Below, one piece after another: positions 34,531 through 45,413 of a stretch of DNA of 64,000 bases. The notes beneath the pieces are model-generated. The model made no database searches. It was given only the letters and a program-made list of their open reading frames with translations, and was not told the origin of the DNA. The stretch comes from Heterohyrax brucei. Lineage: Eukaryota; Chordata; Mammalia; Hyracoidea; Procaviidae. Location: the NCBI GenBank assembly GCA_028571685.1, contig CM053154.1, forward strand, positions 1,552,501 to 1,616,500, in the 5' to 3' direction. Every line of letters starts with the position of its first letter. Position 1 is the first letter of the stretch. A program made the translations under genes and the position numbers.

Positions 34531-34634
34531 GTTGCTATGGCCTCGGGAGAGCTGTGTCCATTAACTAAACAAGAAAAACTGTCCCTGTCCTCCCACGCCT
34601 TGGCAATATCTCTGTTCAGATCTTTGACTGTATT

Positions 34635-35105
34635 ACAAAACCGGGTCGTTTAATTTCTTGTTATTGAGTCAGACATTCGTCTATAAACCCCAGACACCAG
34701 GCCCCCATCAGACGTGTGATCTGAAGCCTTGTCTCCTAGTCTGTGACGTGCCTCTTGTTCTTCTCACAGTTTTTGTGGTTGAAATCCTCTACTTTGGTGA
34801 AGTTGAACTTACCAGTTTTTTCTTGCATACACCAGGCGTCAGGGCTGTGTCCAGCTTCCTCTACCCAGAGCTCCGGACCCCTCTGCATTTCCTTTTGGGG
34901 TCTCACGGCTTCTCCCTTTATGTCTAGGTCTGCACTGGGTTAATTTTTGTGTCAGATGTGACTTATAAATTGACCCGTTTTTGCAGATGGACACCCAGTT
35001 GTCCCAGAAACATTTGTTAAAAGATGGTCCTTCTTCTGCTGAACTGCCATTGGGACTTTGTCAAGACTCAGCAGGCCAGGCTTGCGGGCTTCATTTCTAG
35101 ACTCT
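34635..35105 (-). mobile_element. L1M-type fragment, antisense
   Basis: TTTAATTTCTTGTTATTGAG, then GTGAAGTTGAACTTACCAG, then ATGGACACCCAGTTGTCCCA and AACATTTGTTAAAAGATGG follow the complement of the old L1 ORF2 C-terminal region and 3' part. An AfroSINE starts just after 35,105. Confidence 0.8.
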
Positions 35106-35107
35106 GA

Positions 35108-35225
35108 TCTGTAAGAGGACTTGGTGGCACGGCGGTTAAGTGCTTGGCCGCTAGCTGGAAGGTGGGCGGCTCAGCCCTGGCTCCGTGGGGGGAAAGCCCG
35201 GCGGTCTGTCCCTTAGCTCTCTGCC
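35108..35225 (+). mobile_element. AfroSINE, degraded tail
   Basis: GACTTGGTGGCACGGCGGTTA followed by GCTTGGCCGCTAGCTGGAAGG is a clear head. The 3' part is GC-rich and diverged. Confidence 0.8.
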
Positions 35226-35689
35226 GAGGGCCCTGCGGGTGTTGTGGGGTGCTCCTGGCCCTGCTGGCTCCCCTGCAGGGTAGATTTCCCGGTGCAGTCC
35301 TATGGCAGTGTCCACTCCGAGAGTTCTGAGAACCGTTTTAAGTGGCCTCTGTGGTTTTGGTTGTGACCTGTGGGGACACCCGGGCAGGAGTCTGCTCCTT
35401 TCTTCTCGGGATGAGGACCCAGTTTCTCCCCATTGTATTAAATGGCCCCGTTCCTCACCTTGCTCTGACCCAAACGTGACGATCAGGTCCCTTCCTCGGT
35501 TCTCCTGCACTTGCAGCCGATGCAGCGGCTCTTCCAGGAGCCCCCTGGCCCAGCCCCTCGGGAGGAGGGTGCCACAGCCCTGCTGGGTGCCACAAGCTGG
35601 AGTTGGAGGGCTGCAGCCAAGCGGGGACCCCCGGAGGCTCCCCACGGCTGGCGGCCCGCAGCCTCTAAGTCTCACCCACTCCCTGCGAA

Positions 35690-35950
35690 CATCTCCCGCT
35701 CTCAGGCTCTCCCGGTAACGAGGCCGAGTAAACGACTAGGGACGTCATGCCGGCGGCGGCTCTTTCTGCCCTGACTGCGGAGGGACGTGGGTGCCTGGCC
35801 CCGCTAATGACTGAGGCGGCTTCCTGAACCTCTAACAGGAGCGGAATTGGCTGTCGAGAGAAAGAGCGGAGCGGAGGCCTCAGGAGACTCAATTATCAAG
35901 TGTCTTCTTAGATCCTCGCTCAGCGGCTCTGTCTGAGGAGGGGCAGCTCC
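35690..35950. promoter_or_regulatory. Candidate regulatory patch
   Basis: Complex, non-repetitive sequence with a CRE-like half site (GGGACGTCATG near 35,737) and homeodomain-type cores (CCGCTAATGACTG, GACTCAATTATCAAG). Several CpGs. Inference from texture only. Confidence 0.3.
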
Positions 35951-35984
35951 GGGCGCTGTGGTCCCTTGGGGCCCCCCTCCACGG

Positions 35985-36085
35985 GGACAGCTCCTCCCCT
36001 TCCTCCCCTTCCTCCACTCCTTCCCTTCTATTCCCTCTCGCCTCTCCCCATCCCCCCGTTCCCCTCCCCGCCTCCCAGGGCTCCC
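35985..36085. repeat. Polypyrimidine tract
   Basis: About 100 bp of almost pure C/T (CCTCCCCTTCCTCCCC-type) on the plus strand. A mirror-like layout makes it a triplex (H-DNA) candidate. Confidence 0.85.
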
Positions 36086-36529
36086 AGATACCCCAGGGCT
36101 GATGTTGCACCCGTGTCCTCTTTGAGGGAAATGGACACACACACCAGTGGGACCTCAGGACAGTCCCACGCTTGTGGTTAGGCCCCCCAGGGGGTCTAGG
36201 TGATGGTCATTCAGAGCTGCCCTTCGTTGGGGAGCCAGGGCGGAACATCCCCAGAGAGAGGTCCCTGGATCCCCCTCCTCAAGACCAAGGCTCCTGCCGC
36301 CCCACCACTCTGCCGGGGGTGCCAACAGGGCACCGAGGCTGCCTGGAGGAGCCAGTCTCCTGTGGGCATGTCTGCTAGTATCTGCTAGTGGCTGTAGCAC
36401 CGTGAGAGCACAGCCCAGGGGGCACAGCCAGCTGCCTGGCAGAGCACCTCCAGGTCTACACGTGGTCACTGCATTGGCCTCTTCTGTCAGAAGGCCACCT
36501 CCGCTGCATCAAGCGTGTCTCCCGAGGAT

Positions 36530-36675
36530 GGGGCCCTGGCGGCACAGGAGTTAGTGGCTGTGGTGGGTAACCTTGGGGGGCTGTCGGGGTCCCTGGGAAC
36601 TCTGTGGAAATGCTGTGGGCAGTTCTGTTCCACCCTGTGAGGTCACTCAGTTGGAATCCACCAGCAACAGCGGGG
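36530..36675 (+). mobile_element. AfroSINE, diverged
   Basis: GGCCCTGGCGGCACAGGAGT head, then GTGGGCAGTTCTGTTCCACC and CAGTTGGAATCCACCAGCAAC at the tail. Confidence 0.75.
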
Positions 36676-36894
36676 CCTTGCTCCCAGGGACAGGCCAGCC
36701 TCAGGATGTTGGCAGCCACTGGGACTCACAGCCCTGCCCCCACTTCTACGGCTGCCCCGCCTGTGCTCCTGAGCGGCGGGACTCGCCACCCCCCAGCACG
36801 CATCCCTCCCACTGTTCCGGGCTCGACTCTGCTCCGTGAGCACAGCTCTTTCTCTGTTCTGTTCAGAGGGGTCCTGAGTGCCAGCAACAGTGCC

Positions 36895-37415
36895 CAGCTC
36901 AGGCCTGGACCTGGACCCGGACACAACACTGGGACCTGAACCTGGACCAACACCCAGACTAGACCCAGGCCTGGGCCCAGACCCACACCTGGCCTTGGAT
37001 CTGGACCTGGACCCACATCTGAACCCAGACCCAGATCTGGAGACCCAGACCTGGACACAGTCCTGGACCCAGACCTGGACCCAGATCCAGACCCACACTT
37101 GGACTTGGATCTGGACCTGGACCCACATCTGAACCCAGACCTGGATCCAGACGTGAACCCAGACCTGGATCCAGACGTGAACCCAGACCTGGATCCAGAC
37201 GTGAACCCAGACCTGGATCCAGACCTGAACCCAGACCTGGACCCAGACCTGCACCCAGACCTGGACCCAGTCCCAAACTGACACCTGGACCCAGACCCAG
37301 ACCTGAACCCAGACCTGGACCCAGTCCCAAACTGACACCTGGACCCAGACCTAGACCCAGACCTAGACCTGGACCCAGATCTAGACCCGGACACAGTTCT
37401 GGACCCAGACCCAGA
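36895..37415. repeat. Hexamer-based satellite-like array
   Basis: GACCTGGACCCA repeated with higher-order units; a 24-bp unit (GACCTGGATCCAGACGTGAA plus CCCA) occurs about three times at 37,137-37,210. A longer segment containing CCAGTCCCAAACTGACACC occurs twice (about 37,268 and 37,321). The 6-bp period keeps frames open on both strands, giving DLDPDLNP-type or GSGSRSGS-type peptides. Not coding. Confidence 0.95.
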
Positions 37416-37634
37416 AAGGCTGCGCTGTGGACCCTGTGGGATGCGTCCACTGGCACCTTTCAGACCCGTGACGAAGACCTGCTGTCCTGCCGCCCCAGTC
37501 TCCTCCGCCGAGGGTTAGTCCTTCTGGCTTTCTACGTGGGGAGGAAACAGCCCCGCTCTGAAGACAGAACAGTGTCACTAAGCTTTGCCTTGGGCAGCTG
37601 GGAGCTGCCCTCTGCTGTTTGTTGGAAGACACTT

Positions 37635-37830
37635 GTTGTCACTTACTGTCCAGCAGCTTCGGGCTCCTGGCGACCCTGTGTCTGCAGACTAGACCCGCAC
37701 CACAGGCTTTCCGGCCCGGGTCCTCTCGGAAGCAGGTGCTACCCTGTCTTCCACGGTGCCTCTGGGTGCGGTCCTGTCACCGACCTTTCAGCTAGAAGTC
37801 GAGTGGTTAACTGCAGTGCCCACAGGCACG
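37635..37830 (-). mobile_element. Probable AfroSINE or RTE tail, antisense
   Basis: TTGTTGTCACTTACTGTCC, GGGCTCCTGGCGACCCTGTG and CCGACCTTTCAGCTAGAAG then GTGGTTAACTGC resemble the complement of an AfroSINE, longer than usual. Boundaries uncertain. Confidence 0.6.
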
Positions 37831-38620
37831 GGAGGGAGACGAACAAAGGTCAGAAACATGAGGAGAAGGGCCAGCCAGCCAGGCGGCTGCCGGTGCCCAG
37901 CGACCCCCGCCTGTCAGAGTAGGGCCGAGTCCCACGGGGGTCTCAGTGGCTGTCTGCGGGGCAGGACTTCCTTCTCCGCGAGGACTCAGACTGTCTTCCT
38001 TTTGGTCAGCGGTCAGTACTGGCCCATCTGGACGATGAGGCACTCTCAGCAGAGGCGACACAGGCAAAGGGAGACCTGCTACCAAGGGAGCAGAGGATGG
38101 AAACGCTGAGAACAGAGCTGGCAGCCTTTTCAGGGGTCATTCAGGGTCACTTAAAGCCACACCTGTGTCCTCCCAGCTGTGTCCACGTCCCAGAGGTGGG
38201 GAGGTGCAGCCGAGGCTGATGGGGACGGTAACACACATGTGGCCAGCTACAGCGCCAGCCCCTCTGCATCTGGGACAGCATCTGTCGTGCCTCGGGCTCC
38301 TGGACCAGGCCAGCTCTGGTGGGGGGTGGTCCGCACGCTGGTGCTGGCCCAACAAAGGTGGCAGCCTGCTGTTCTGGAGAGCCTGGCTTCGCTCCAGGCT
38401 TTTCCTTCTTAGGCTGTGTGTGCATGTCCCTCGGGCTTGGTGACTGTACCTGGTGCTGAGGTGGAGGGCAGACCCCAGACCACAGAGGCCAAGGAGGTCA
38501 GCTCAGCTCTGTCCCGCTTCTGAGGTCTCGGTGTCATGGCTCACTCAGTGACCTAACACTGGCTGGGCAGGACTCAGGGCTGGCTCTCAGATGGCAGGTG
38601 TCTGGGTCTTGGGAGGCAGG
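37831..38620. other. Unclassified, no gene recognised
   Basis: GC-rich; no repeat family or domain recognised. Confidence 0.4.
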
Positions 38621-39090
38621 GGTCCGTCCTCGCCCCTGGACACCTGGACCTGAGCCTGGGTCTCAGAAGGTAGGGGTCTGTCCTCACCCCTGGAAACCTG
38701 GACTTGAGCCTGGGTCTCAGATGGCAGGGGTCCGTCCTCATTCCCTGGACACCTGGACTTGAGCCTGGGTCTCGGACGGCAGGAGTCCGTCCTCGCCCCT
38801 GGACACCTGGACTTGAGCCTGGGTCTCAGATGGCAGGGGTCCGTCCTCATTCCCTGGACACCTGGACTTAAGCCTGGGTCTCAGATGGCAGGGGTCCGTC
38901 CTCATTCCCTGGACACCTGGACTTGAGCCTGGGTCTCAGATGGCAGGGGTCCGTCCTCATTCCCTGGACACCTGGACTTGAGCCTGGGTCTCATGGCAGG
39001 GGTCTATCCTCATTCCCTGGACACCTGGACTTGAGCCTGGGTCTCGGACGGCAGGGGTCCGTCCTCGCCCCTGGACACCTGGAACTGCAG
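38621..39090. repeat. 54-55-bp minisatellite, 9 copies
   Basis: GGTCCGTCC-type starts at 38,621, 38,675, 38,729, 38,784, 38,838, 38,893, 38,948, 39,001 and 39,056. Two unit classes differ at one site: CTCGCCCCTGGAC and CTCATTCCCTGGAC. The extra base of the second class explains the 54/55-bp alternation. Confidence 0.96.
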
Positions 39091-39745
39091 CAACAGTGTT
39101 TCATTTCCTTTCCAGTTTGCACTTGGAAGTGGTTTTGTGTTGAGACCCCACATGGTGCTCTGGAGGACGAGGTGCCCTCTGTCCCCGGGGGCCTGTGCTT
39201 CTCCAGCATCTGGGAGAGACGTTTGCCCAGCTCTGCTTTCAAGCTCGGCTTCTCAGCTGGCTTAGTTACCGCCTTAGCTATAGATCCTGTCATCTTTCTT
39301 ATTTCTGTGCTTGAGAAATAGAAACCATTTACAAAGAAAGGCCCTCTGGCCTCCCTTGTCTGCCCACCGTGGCTGTGAGGAAACACCCTCTGCTTTGGAG
39401 AGAGAGTGCTGCTACCGCCCTGAAGGACAAGGGATCTGTTTAGAATAATCCCAGGCCTTTCTCGAGATGAAAGCTTCAGGACACCAGCACCCAGTAACTC
39501 AGGAAGTAGATTGAGCTGTTCTCATTGCAGATGGAACGCTGCTCGCCTAGGCTCTCAGGGACCGAGGAGGACCGAGCAGACCCCAGTCTGCTGCTCCTTG
39601 GGCCAGTGCTGTTTCTGGAATGACTTTCACTTATTGAAGACAAGCGCCGCTGGTGTCCTCCAGGCACTGGGTGCTGCTGAGGGTGCCTGGCCCGCAGTCA
39701 GCACTGGGTCTGCTTGACGAACCCATGAAGAAGAAGGTGGTGGCC
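39091..39745. other. Unique sequence after the array
   Basis: A pyrimidine tract and AG (TTTCATTTCCTTTCCAG, ending at 39,116) precede an open stretch to 39,321 that ends in a hydrophobic segment (FSAGLVTALAIDPVIFLISV). It could be mistaken for an exon. No homology is recognised and the frame enters from the minisatellite. No gene called. Confidence 0.3.
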
Positions 39746-39749
39746 TCAC

Positions 39750-40525
39750 GACCAGAGGCCAACACATCAGTGACGTAGGTCGTGCAGACAACTCAGCGCT
39801 GCCTGCTGAGATGAAGGTCAGAGACCACAGCCTTCAGCAGGGATTGCACCTCAGCCTCAAGAAACAAAAACCCTCCCAAGTGGCCAGTAAGCAATATCAC
39901 GACAGAGAGAGCACTGAAGTGGTCAGGGGTCTCATTTGACTGGGTTCTACAATCAGCACCCATGCAAGCAGCCGTCGGGAAATTGGACCACACACTGCGT
40001 TGGTGAAATCAGCTGCCAAGACCCCTAAAGCACTGAGTGGCAAGGGCGTCCCCGTGAGGACTGAGGTGGGGCTGACCGCGCTGTGGTGTTTTAACCACCC
40101 CACGTGCCTGCGCAAGCCGGGCAGTGAGCGAAGACTGAGGGAAGGCTGACGGCTCTGAGCCACGGTGTCGGGTAGAACGGAGGCTGCACCACGGACCGCC
40201 GAGAGGACCAGCAGCTCTGTCCTGGGAGGGACAGCCAGGGTGCTCCTTGGGAGTGAGAACGCTGAGACCTCGCATCGCGTGCTGCGGACACCTTGTCGGA
40301 GGGGTCCGTCCTGGAGAAGGACAGCATGCTTGGTAAGGTGGATGGTCAGTGAAAAAGAGGAGGACCCTCGGTGAGACCCTCGGTGAGACAGAGGTACACA
40401 GTGGCTGCCGCAGTGGGCTCCAAGATAGCCGTGACCGAGGATAGCAGAGGGCTGGGCAGCGTCACGTCCTGCTTTATGCAGGATCAGTGTGAGGCAAGGG
40501 CACCGGACAACAGACCAACAAACCG
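39750..40525 (+). mobile_element. RTE-clade LINE, RT C-terminus to 3' end
   Basis: Sense RTE fragment: GAGACCACAGCCTTCAGC, GATTGCACCTCAGCCTCAAG, CTACAATCAGCACCCATGCA, GAGAAGGACAGCATGCTTGG and GTCAGTGAAAAAGAGGAGGA occur in RTE order. An internal duplication of GAGACCCTCGGT lies at about 40,360-40,388. Multiple frameshifts; dead. Confidence 0.9.
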
Positions 40526-40529
40526 TGAG

Positions 40530-40650
40530 GCCGCCATTTGACAGAAGAGGAAACTGAGGAACAGAGAAAGTGCATGACGTGACTGCAGGATGGCAGCTAG
40601 GGAGTGGCAGCGTTCAGATCGGTGCCAGCCGTTGTGCTGCAGACAGATGC
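40530..40650 (-). mobile_element. MIR fragment, antisense
   Basis: AGAAGAGGAAACTGAGGAACA followed by GGCAGCTAGGGAGTGGCAG is the complement of the MIR core. Confidence 0.7.
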
Positions 40651-40804
40651 TCTTCCCCGCGGTGCTAGTTGCTCAAGGACCTTTCTGTCTTCACAAAAAA
40701 TGTAGAAAAGCAAAAAACTTTGGAGGTGGTCTAGGTTCTCCGCTTCGCGGACAGAGCCCCTCTGAGATGCTGTTGGTCCATGCTGATGGTCACGGTAGGC
40801 ACAA

Positions 40805-40912
40805 TCACAGTCCCTGAGGGGTGCAGGTGGTTGGTGTCCTCAGCCACTAGCAGAGAGGCACAGTCACATCCCCTGAGGGGTGCAGATGGTCCTCAGCCAC
40901 TAACGGAGAGGC
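40805..40912. repeat. Two-copy tandem duplication
   Basis: CCCTGAGGGGTGCAG(G/A)TGG with TCCTCAGCCACTA and GAGAGGC occurs twice about 50 bp apart. Confidence 0.8.
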
Positions 40913-42954
40913 TGCCAACCCGACTTCATCCAGAGCACCACAGAAGACAGGCCTGCTGATCTACTTCCCCAAATCCAGCTTGGGAAGGCCTCTGGGGAAC
41001 AGCTCTCCTCTGGCACCAGCGGGGTCGCCGTATGTTGGAATCTCTCTGACGGTCACCGGCTCTGTGAAGTGACCCAGGGGGTGCTCTGGCCTCAGAGTGT
41101 GTCTGTGCACAGCTTTCCTGGACAAAATTACCTGTGACAAGGTTCCACTTCTTGCACGTGGCCGAGGTGACGCCGCCGTGCTTCTCTGGCCAGTCCCCCC
41201 CAGCCCGTCGTCCTGCTGGCGCCGAGACCCTCAGGAGACAGGATGGGGAAGAGCAGGCGGATGGAGGGGCCTCTGTGGGCCCGCCTGTCGGGGCGGTCAG
41301 CGTCCTGGTGGCCTTCCCACAGTCCCCATCCCTGGCCCGCAGCCATCATCACCGCCCTCATCCCCAGCCCTTGTCCCCAGCCCTCGTCCCCAGCTCTGCT
41401 TTTCGGTCACAGGCCCCAGCTGCAGCCACTCCTCGGCACTCGGGGACCTGGGCCTGATGGCTTTCCTTCCGGCTGCCGTGGCTGCCCTTCACCAGGAGGT
41501 GAAGGCTCCTGTCACAAGAGTCGGCGTCCTTACTTCCACTCAAGGCCCAGGACCGGCGCCCAGTGGGGAGCTGGGGGCTGCAGTGGCTTGTCAGTCCGGT
41601 TTAGAAAACTGGCCTTCGCAGCTGTCCCAGGGAAGTCCTGGCCAGGGCGGGGGCGTTGGTTTGGAGTGGCCGTGGATTCCAAGCGCCGCCTGGGGCTTCT
41701 CTGTGTGCACAACCCACGTCCAGGGAGGCACAGACCAGGACAGACTCACCCCAGGATGGTGATCAGCACTCATCAGATGTGCGCGCAGTGCTAAGCTGTT
41801 CGTTAACGTGGGGACTCTCTTTAGATGGCCGGGACTAGGAAAGGGGCTACGTGTAGGAGGGGAGACCAAACTAGGGGAGACTGGCTCCAGTGGGTGGGGC
41901 AGAGACAGCCTGGGGTGAGGAGGTCCGTAAGCAAACGTCCTCCGCACAGGGCAGAGTCACTTTTTGAGAACCCCTCACCTGGCAGAAGAAAAGGATTTGA
42001 CAGGGACCAGGAGCACGCTGGAACCTGAGGGTCCTTCGGGTGCCCACGTGCTCCCCAGTAGGACATCTGATGTGCTCAGTGACACCAGGCAGCCTTGTCT
42101 GCAGTTACAAAGCTGGTCACAGGCACCCTGGTCGGGCCGGGACAGAGGGTGTCCTCAACCAGCACGTCTTGGGATGTGATCTGCAGACCCCTATGCGTCC
42201 CCAAGGCCCACCGGAGAGTCTGGGAGAAAACCTTGTTCATAACAACACGCAGACGTGGCTTTCCCTTCCACTGCGCTGCGCTCTGCCCGGTGGTGGCAGC
42301 TCGGACTCATCTGTTGACCCCTGAGCGCCCCAAGGTGGCCCCCGTGGCGCTGTGGGTGTGGCGTCTTCACCCTCGTGCACCTGGTTTCACTTAGGAATGC
42401 CCCTGATGATGTGGAAACAGTATTAATTTTTTTTAAAAATTTCAACCCACCTGTTCCCATTCTGCTCTGCGAAGCGGGAACACCCCAAGAGGACTCCTGT
42501 TTCGTATGAAGTGTGACAGACGCCCGTGGGGCGTGAGTGGGGAGCGGGGAGCTGCTTTTCCCAACACTGTTTAGACCGGAAAGGTGACTGACAAGCTGTC
42601 GTTACTCAAGTGTGGCACCAGGCAGTTGTCTTCTCAGAAGTGGGCTCAGCAAGCCTGTCATTTCTAGAAAAACAGCTGACAGGGCTCGTGTCTGATCTGG
42701 GCTCTCAGGCGAAATTAGAATTTTAGATAACTGATATCGGTTGCCATGGGGTTGACCTCTTCCCCACACTGAACAGGCAATCTGAGAAGACCAGGGGTGA
42801 TGGGAACAGATGGGATTTGTCACGATTATGTTGTGAAATGTGTCAACATTTGGAAGATTTCCGTAACTCAGTGAACCCGTGTTTTCAAAAGTGTGACATT
42901 CTAAAGCCTTTGTTGTTCGGTGCCGCGGAGCCGGTCCCAGGTCGTGGTGGCCTG
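40913..42954. other. Unclassified, no gene recognised
   Basis: GC-rich DNA with chance open frames up to about 221 codons (41,097-41,762) and no domain. No mobile element recognised. Confidence 0.45.
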
Positions 42955-43005
42955 CCCGGCAGACCCAGCCACTGCCCTGCCGACCCAGCCACTGCCCTGC
43001 CTGGT
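42955..43005. repeat. 21-bp duplication
   Basis: GACCCAGCCACTGCCCTGCC occurs twice in tandem. Confidence 0.85.
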
Positions 43006-43059
43006 GCCCCCTCCACTGTCATCACCTCCCTAGAGCCCACTGTGACGGACACTGCATTA

Positions 43060-43160
43060 AACCTCTTCACCGACGGTCTTCGTCTTTCTCAGTGACCCTC
43101 TGCTTTACAAAGAGTGGTGGCCTTCTCCAGGGATGGATCTCTCCTGATAAAGTCACTGGA
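43060..43160 (-). mobile_element. RTE fragment, antisense
   Basis: TCTTTCTCAGTGACCCTCTG, TTTACAAAGAGTGGTGGCC and CCAGGGATGGATCTCTCCTG match the RTE 3' region antisense, as at 825-900. Confidence 0.75.
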
Positions 43161-43266
43161 AAAACAGGCTCACGATGCCTGTCACCACCAAGCCAAAACA
43201 CAGAGACAGGGATTTAATGTTTAAAAGCACTTTATTCAGATGGTGATCGGAGAAGATGGCGGTTTA

Positions 43267-43425
43267 AAACCAAACTAAAGGAGTAGACTCTGACGCACAG
43301 TGACTCTATAGGACAGGCTAGAACAGCCCCATAGACTTTCCAATGGGCGCCTGGTGGATTCGAACTGCCGACCTTTCGGTCAGCTTCTGTAGCACTTCAC
43401 CACTGCACCATCAGGGTTTCCGATG
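43267..43425 (-). mobile_element. AfroSINE, antisense
   Basis: AAACCAAACTAAAGGAGTAG, GTGACTCTATAGGACAGGC, ATTCGAACTGCCGACCTTTC and CACCACTGCACCATCAGGG: a nearly complete complement of an AfroSINE including its tail. Confidence 0.93.
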
Positions 43426-43699
43426 GCTGGCTAGTGTCCTAAGACCATTTTAGCATCTCAGCTCTTCCTGGCAGGTTTTCTGGGATGTTTGGGGGAAGGA
43501 GAAGAGGGAATAAGCGCCAGGTGTGAGGGGCAGATCTCCCGGTCAGCACCCACTGGGCGGTGGGCTGCAAACTGACGTCACCTGCGTGGTCACCGTTCCG
43601 CAAGAACAGCTTTAGGGCCCCGAGGAGGACCCCAAGGTCTCCCTGAGCACCCGTCAGAAGGGAGGTCAGCATGACAATCTTGTCCACAGCTGTTAACCC

Positions 43700-44065
43700 T
43701 CTCAGCAATGGGTCCAAAGTAGAGGAGACAAAGTCTCACTGCTCTCGATTCCAAGCAGCCCTCTGGCCACACTTCTTCCAAGGCAAACTTGTTCCTTCTT
43801 TGGGCAGTCTGGGGTGCCGTCAATAGTCTTCACCACCAGGGATTCTTCTTCGGTCTTCCTTCTTCGTTGTCCAGCTTGTCCCCGTGTATGAGGTGATTGA
43901 AAACACGGCGGTTTAGGTCAGGTGTACCTCAGTCCTCAGAGGGACACCTCTGCTTTAAAACATTTAAAAAAGTCTTTGGTAGCGGATTGGCCCAGTCAAA
44001 CGTATTTACTGATTTCTCGGCTGCTGCTTCCGTGGATGTTGGCTGTGGATTCCAGCAGAACGAAA
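43700..44065 (-). mobile_element. RTE fragment, antisense (left of LTR)
   Basis: CCACACTTCTTCCAAGGCAA, TCTTCTTCGGTCTTCC, TTTAGGTCAGGTGTACCTCAG and CTGCTGCTTCCGTGGATGTT match the RTE complement. RTE sequence resumes at about 44,590, so an LTR sits inside it. Confidence 0.88.
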
Positions 44066-44600
44066 TGGGCGGTGGATGTGAGGGCCTGACAAAGGGCCCT
44101 CAGGTTATTAAGCTGCATTCTATGAACCAGGCAAACGTGTCCGCATTCCGCTCCCTGTCTCTTCCTCCCCCCACCTCTGAAAGGTTAAAGTTAATTGAGG
44201 CCTCAGAGAGAGGCAAAATTTTTGAGTGATTTACACTGCTGGACTGTCCTGGCACAAACTTTGGATGGTCTGCCCTGTTTGATTATCCTGGGACAGACTT
44301 TAAGTCTACTCTGTTTGATTTTCCTTAACAAACTTTTAGACAACTCACACCGTTTCTTAGATGTAATGAAAGCTTATGACGTAAAGAAATCTTGTGCCTC
44401 CTGACTATTCTGCGACAAGCCCCCTCCCCTTTGAATTCTGGCTATAAACCCCTCTGGAAATGTAACCCAAGGGGGACAGTAAATTGGCTGCTGTCCTCCA
44501 GGTTTGCTGCAGAAACCTGCCAATAAATTATTCCTTGAACCCTACACTGTCTGTGCATTTTCGGTTACAGTGACAGGCAGACAAACTTGGACTCAATTTG
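44066..44600 (+). mobile_element. Solo LTR, ERV1-like, inserted in RTE
   Basis: About 500 bp with LTR architecture: a TGTGAGGGCCTGACAAAGG start (44,078), a TATA-like GGCTATAAACCCC (44,441-44,453), a polyadenylation signal in CCAATAAATTATTCC (44,520), and an end near CGGTTACAGTGACA. No internal retroviral genes are adjacent. RTE sequence flanks both sides. Class assignment is by layout; exact ends and target duplication are not settled. Confidence 0.7.
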
Positions 44601-44925
44601 GCAATAAAATCCTTGTCAACTTCAACCTTTTCTTTCTTTATCATGATGTTGTTTGATGGTCCAGCTGTGAGGATTTTTGTTTTCTTGATGTTGAGGTGGA
44701 ATTCATCCTGACGACTGTGACGTGATCTTCATCAGTAAGTACTTCAAGCCCTCTTCACCTTCAGCCAGCAAGGTGGTGTCATCTGCATTTTGCAGGTGGT
44801 GTGTGAGTCTTCGTCCCATCCTGATGCCAATATTCTTCTTCACACAGTTACCTTCTTGGATTATTTTCTCAACACACAGATTAAATACATGTGGCAAAAG
44901 GATACAACCCTGATGTACACGTAGG
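44590..44925 (-). mobile_element. RTE fragment, antisense, RT active-site region
   Basis: Continues the RTE interrupted by the LTR. On the minus strand a frame reads N-A-D-D-T-T-L-L-A-E-G-E-E (about 44,750-44,790), the RT palm motif with Asn replacing Tyr of YADD, preceded by MGRRLTHHLQ. The second and third catalytic-loop aspartates remain. The fragment is too short to function. Confidence 0.9.
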
Positions 44926-44933
44926 CAAAAGAT

Positions 44934-45413
44934 CCATTCCAAGTGCAAGACAGACCTAAGGACTTTATTAAGTATGAGGCTCATTAATGAGATTTCAGAT
45001 TCTATAGTGTGGGCAACCACTTTCTGAGTTTTGGTGTAGTGTCAAAGAAGAAAGACTGTAATTATCTGAAAAGGTATTAAAACAGCACCCCATTTACAAC
45101 TATGTATCATATGTGGCTGAATTTTCCTTAAAAAATTACAAGCAAAATAATCTATCACTGAATGCAGAGACATGAGGATCTAACTATCCTTTATTAAGCC
45201 AGACACAAGAGAGATTAAAAACAAACAACTGCAAGAACAATGTCGTCTTTCTCAATTTTTTTGATGTGGTAAACCTTTCTTCATAAAAATGTTATTTCTC
45301 TTAACTTGTAATGGGTTTATAATCATTATTTTAAATTAATCCATAAGGATATGTTTAAACGTTTTCTCAGTTTGCATTTAGAATACGGTATGAACTGATA
45401 GATTGAAGCCATG
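44934..45413 (+). mobile_element. hAT (Charlie-like) transposon fragment, left part
   Basis: TTCCAAGTGCAAGACAGACC, GAGTTTTGGTGTAGTGTCAA, AATTATCTGAAAAGGTATTA and TATTAAGCCAGACACAAG follow the C-terminal transposase region and 3' part of a Charlie-type hAT element. Translated remnants resemble the hAT dimerisation region, with stops. An LTR interrupts it at 45,414. Confidence 0.75.

Larger units (their letters stand above)
35226..36529. other. Mostly unique GC-rich DNA
   Basis: No gene recognised. Holds a possible regulatory patch (35,690-35,950) and a polypyrimidine tract (35,985-36,085), both listed separately. Confidence 0.4.

Noticed and set aside
36643..37456. Long minus-strand open frames (up to about 231 codons)
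   Set aside because: They run through the hexamer array; several frames and both strands are open for the same reason, and the peptides are simple GS/R or V/W/Q repeats.
41097..41794. Overlapping frames of 183-221 codons
   Set aside because: Different frames of the same GC-rich stretch are open together; no homology recognised.
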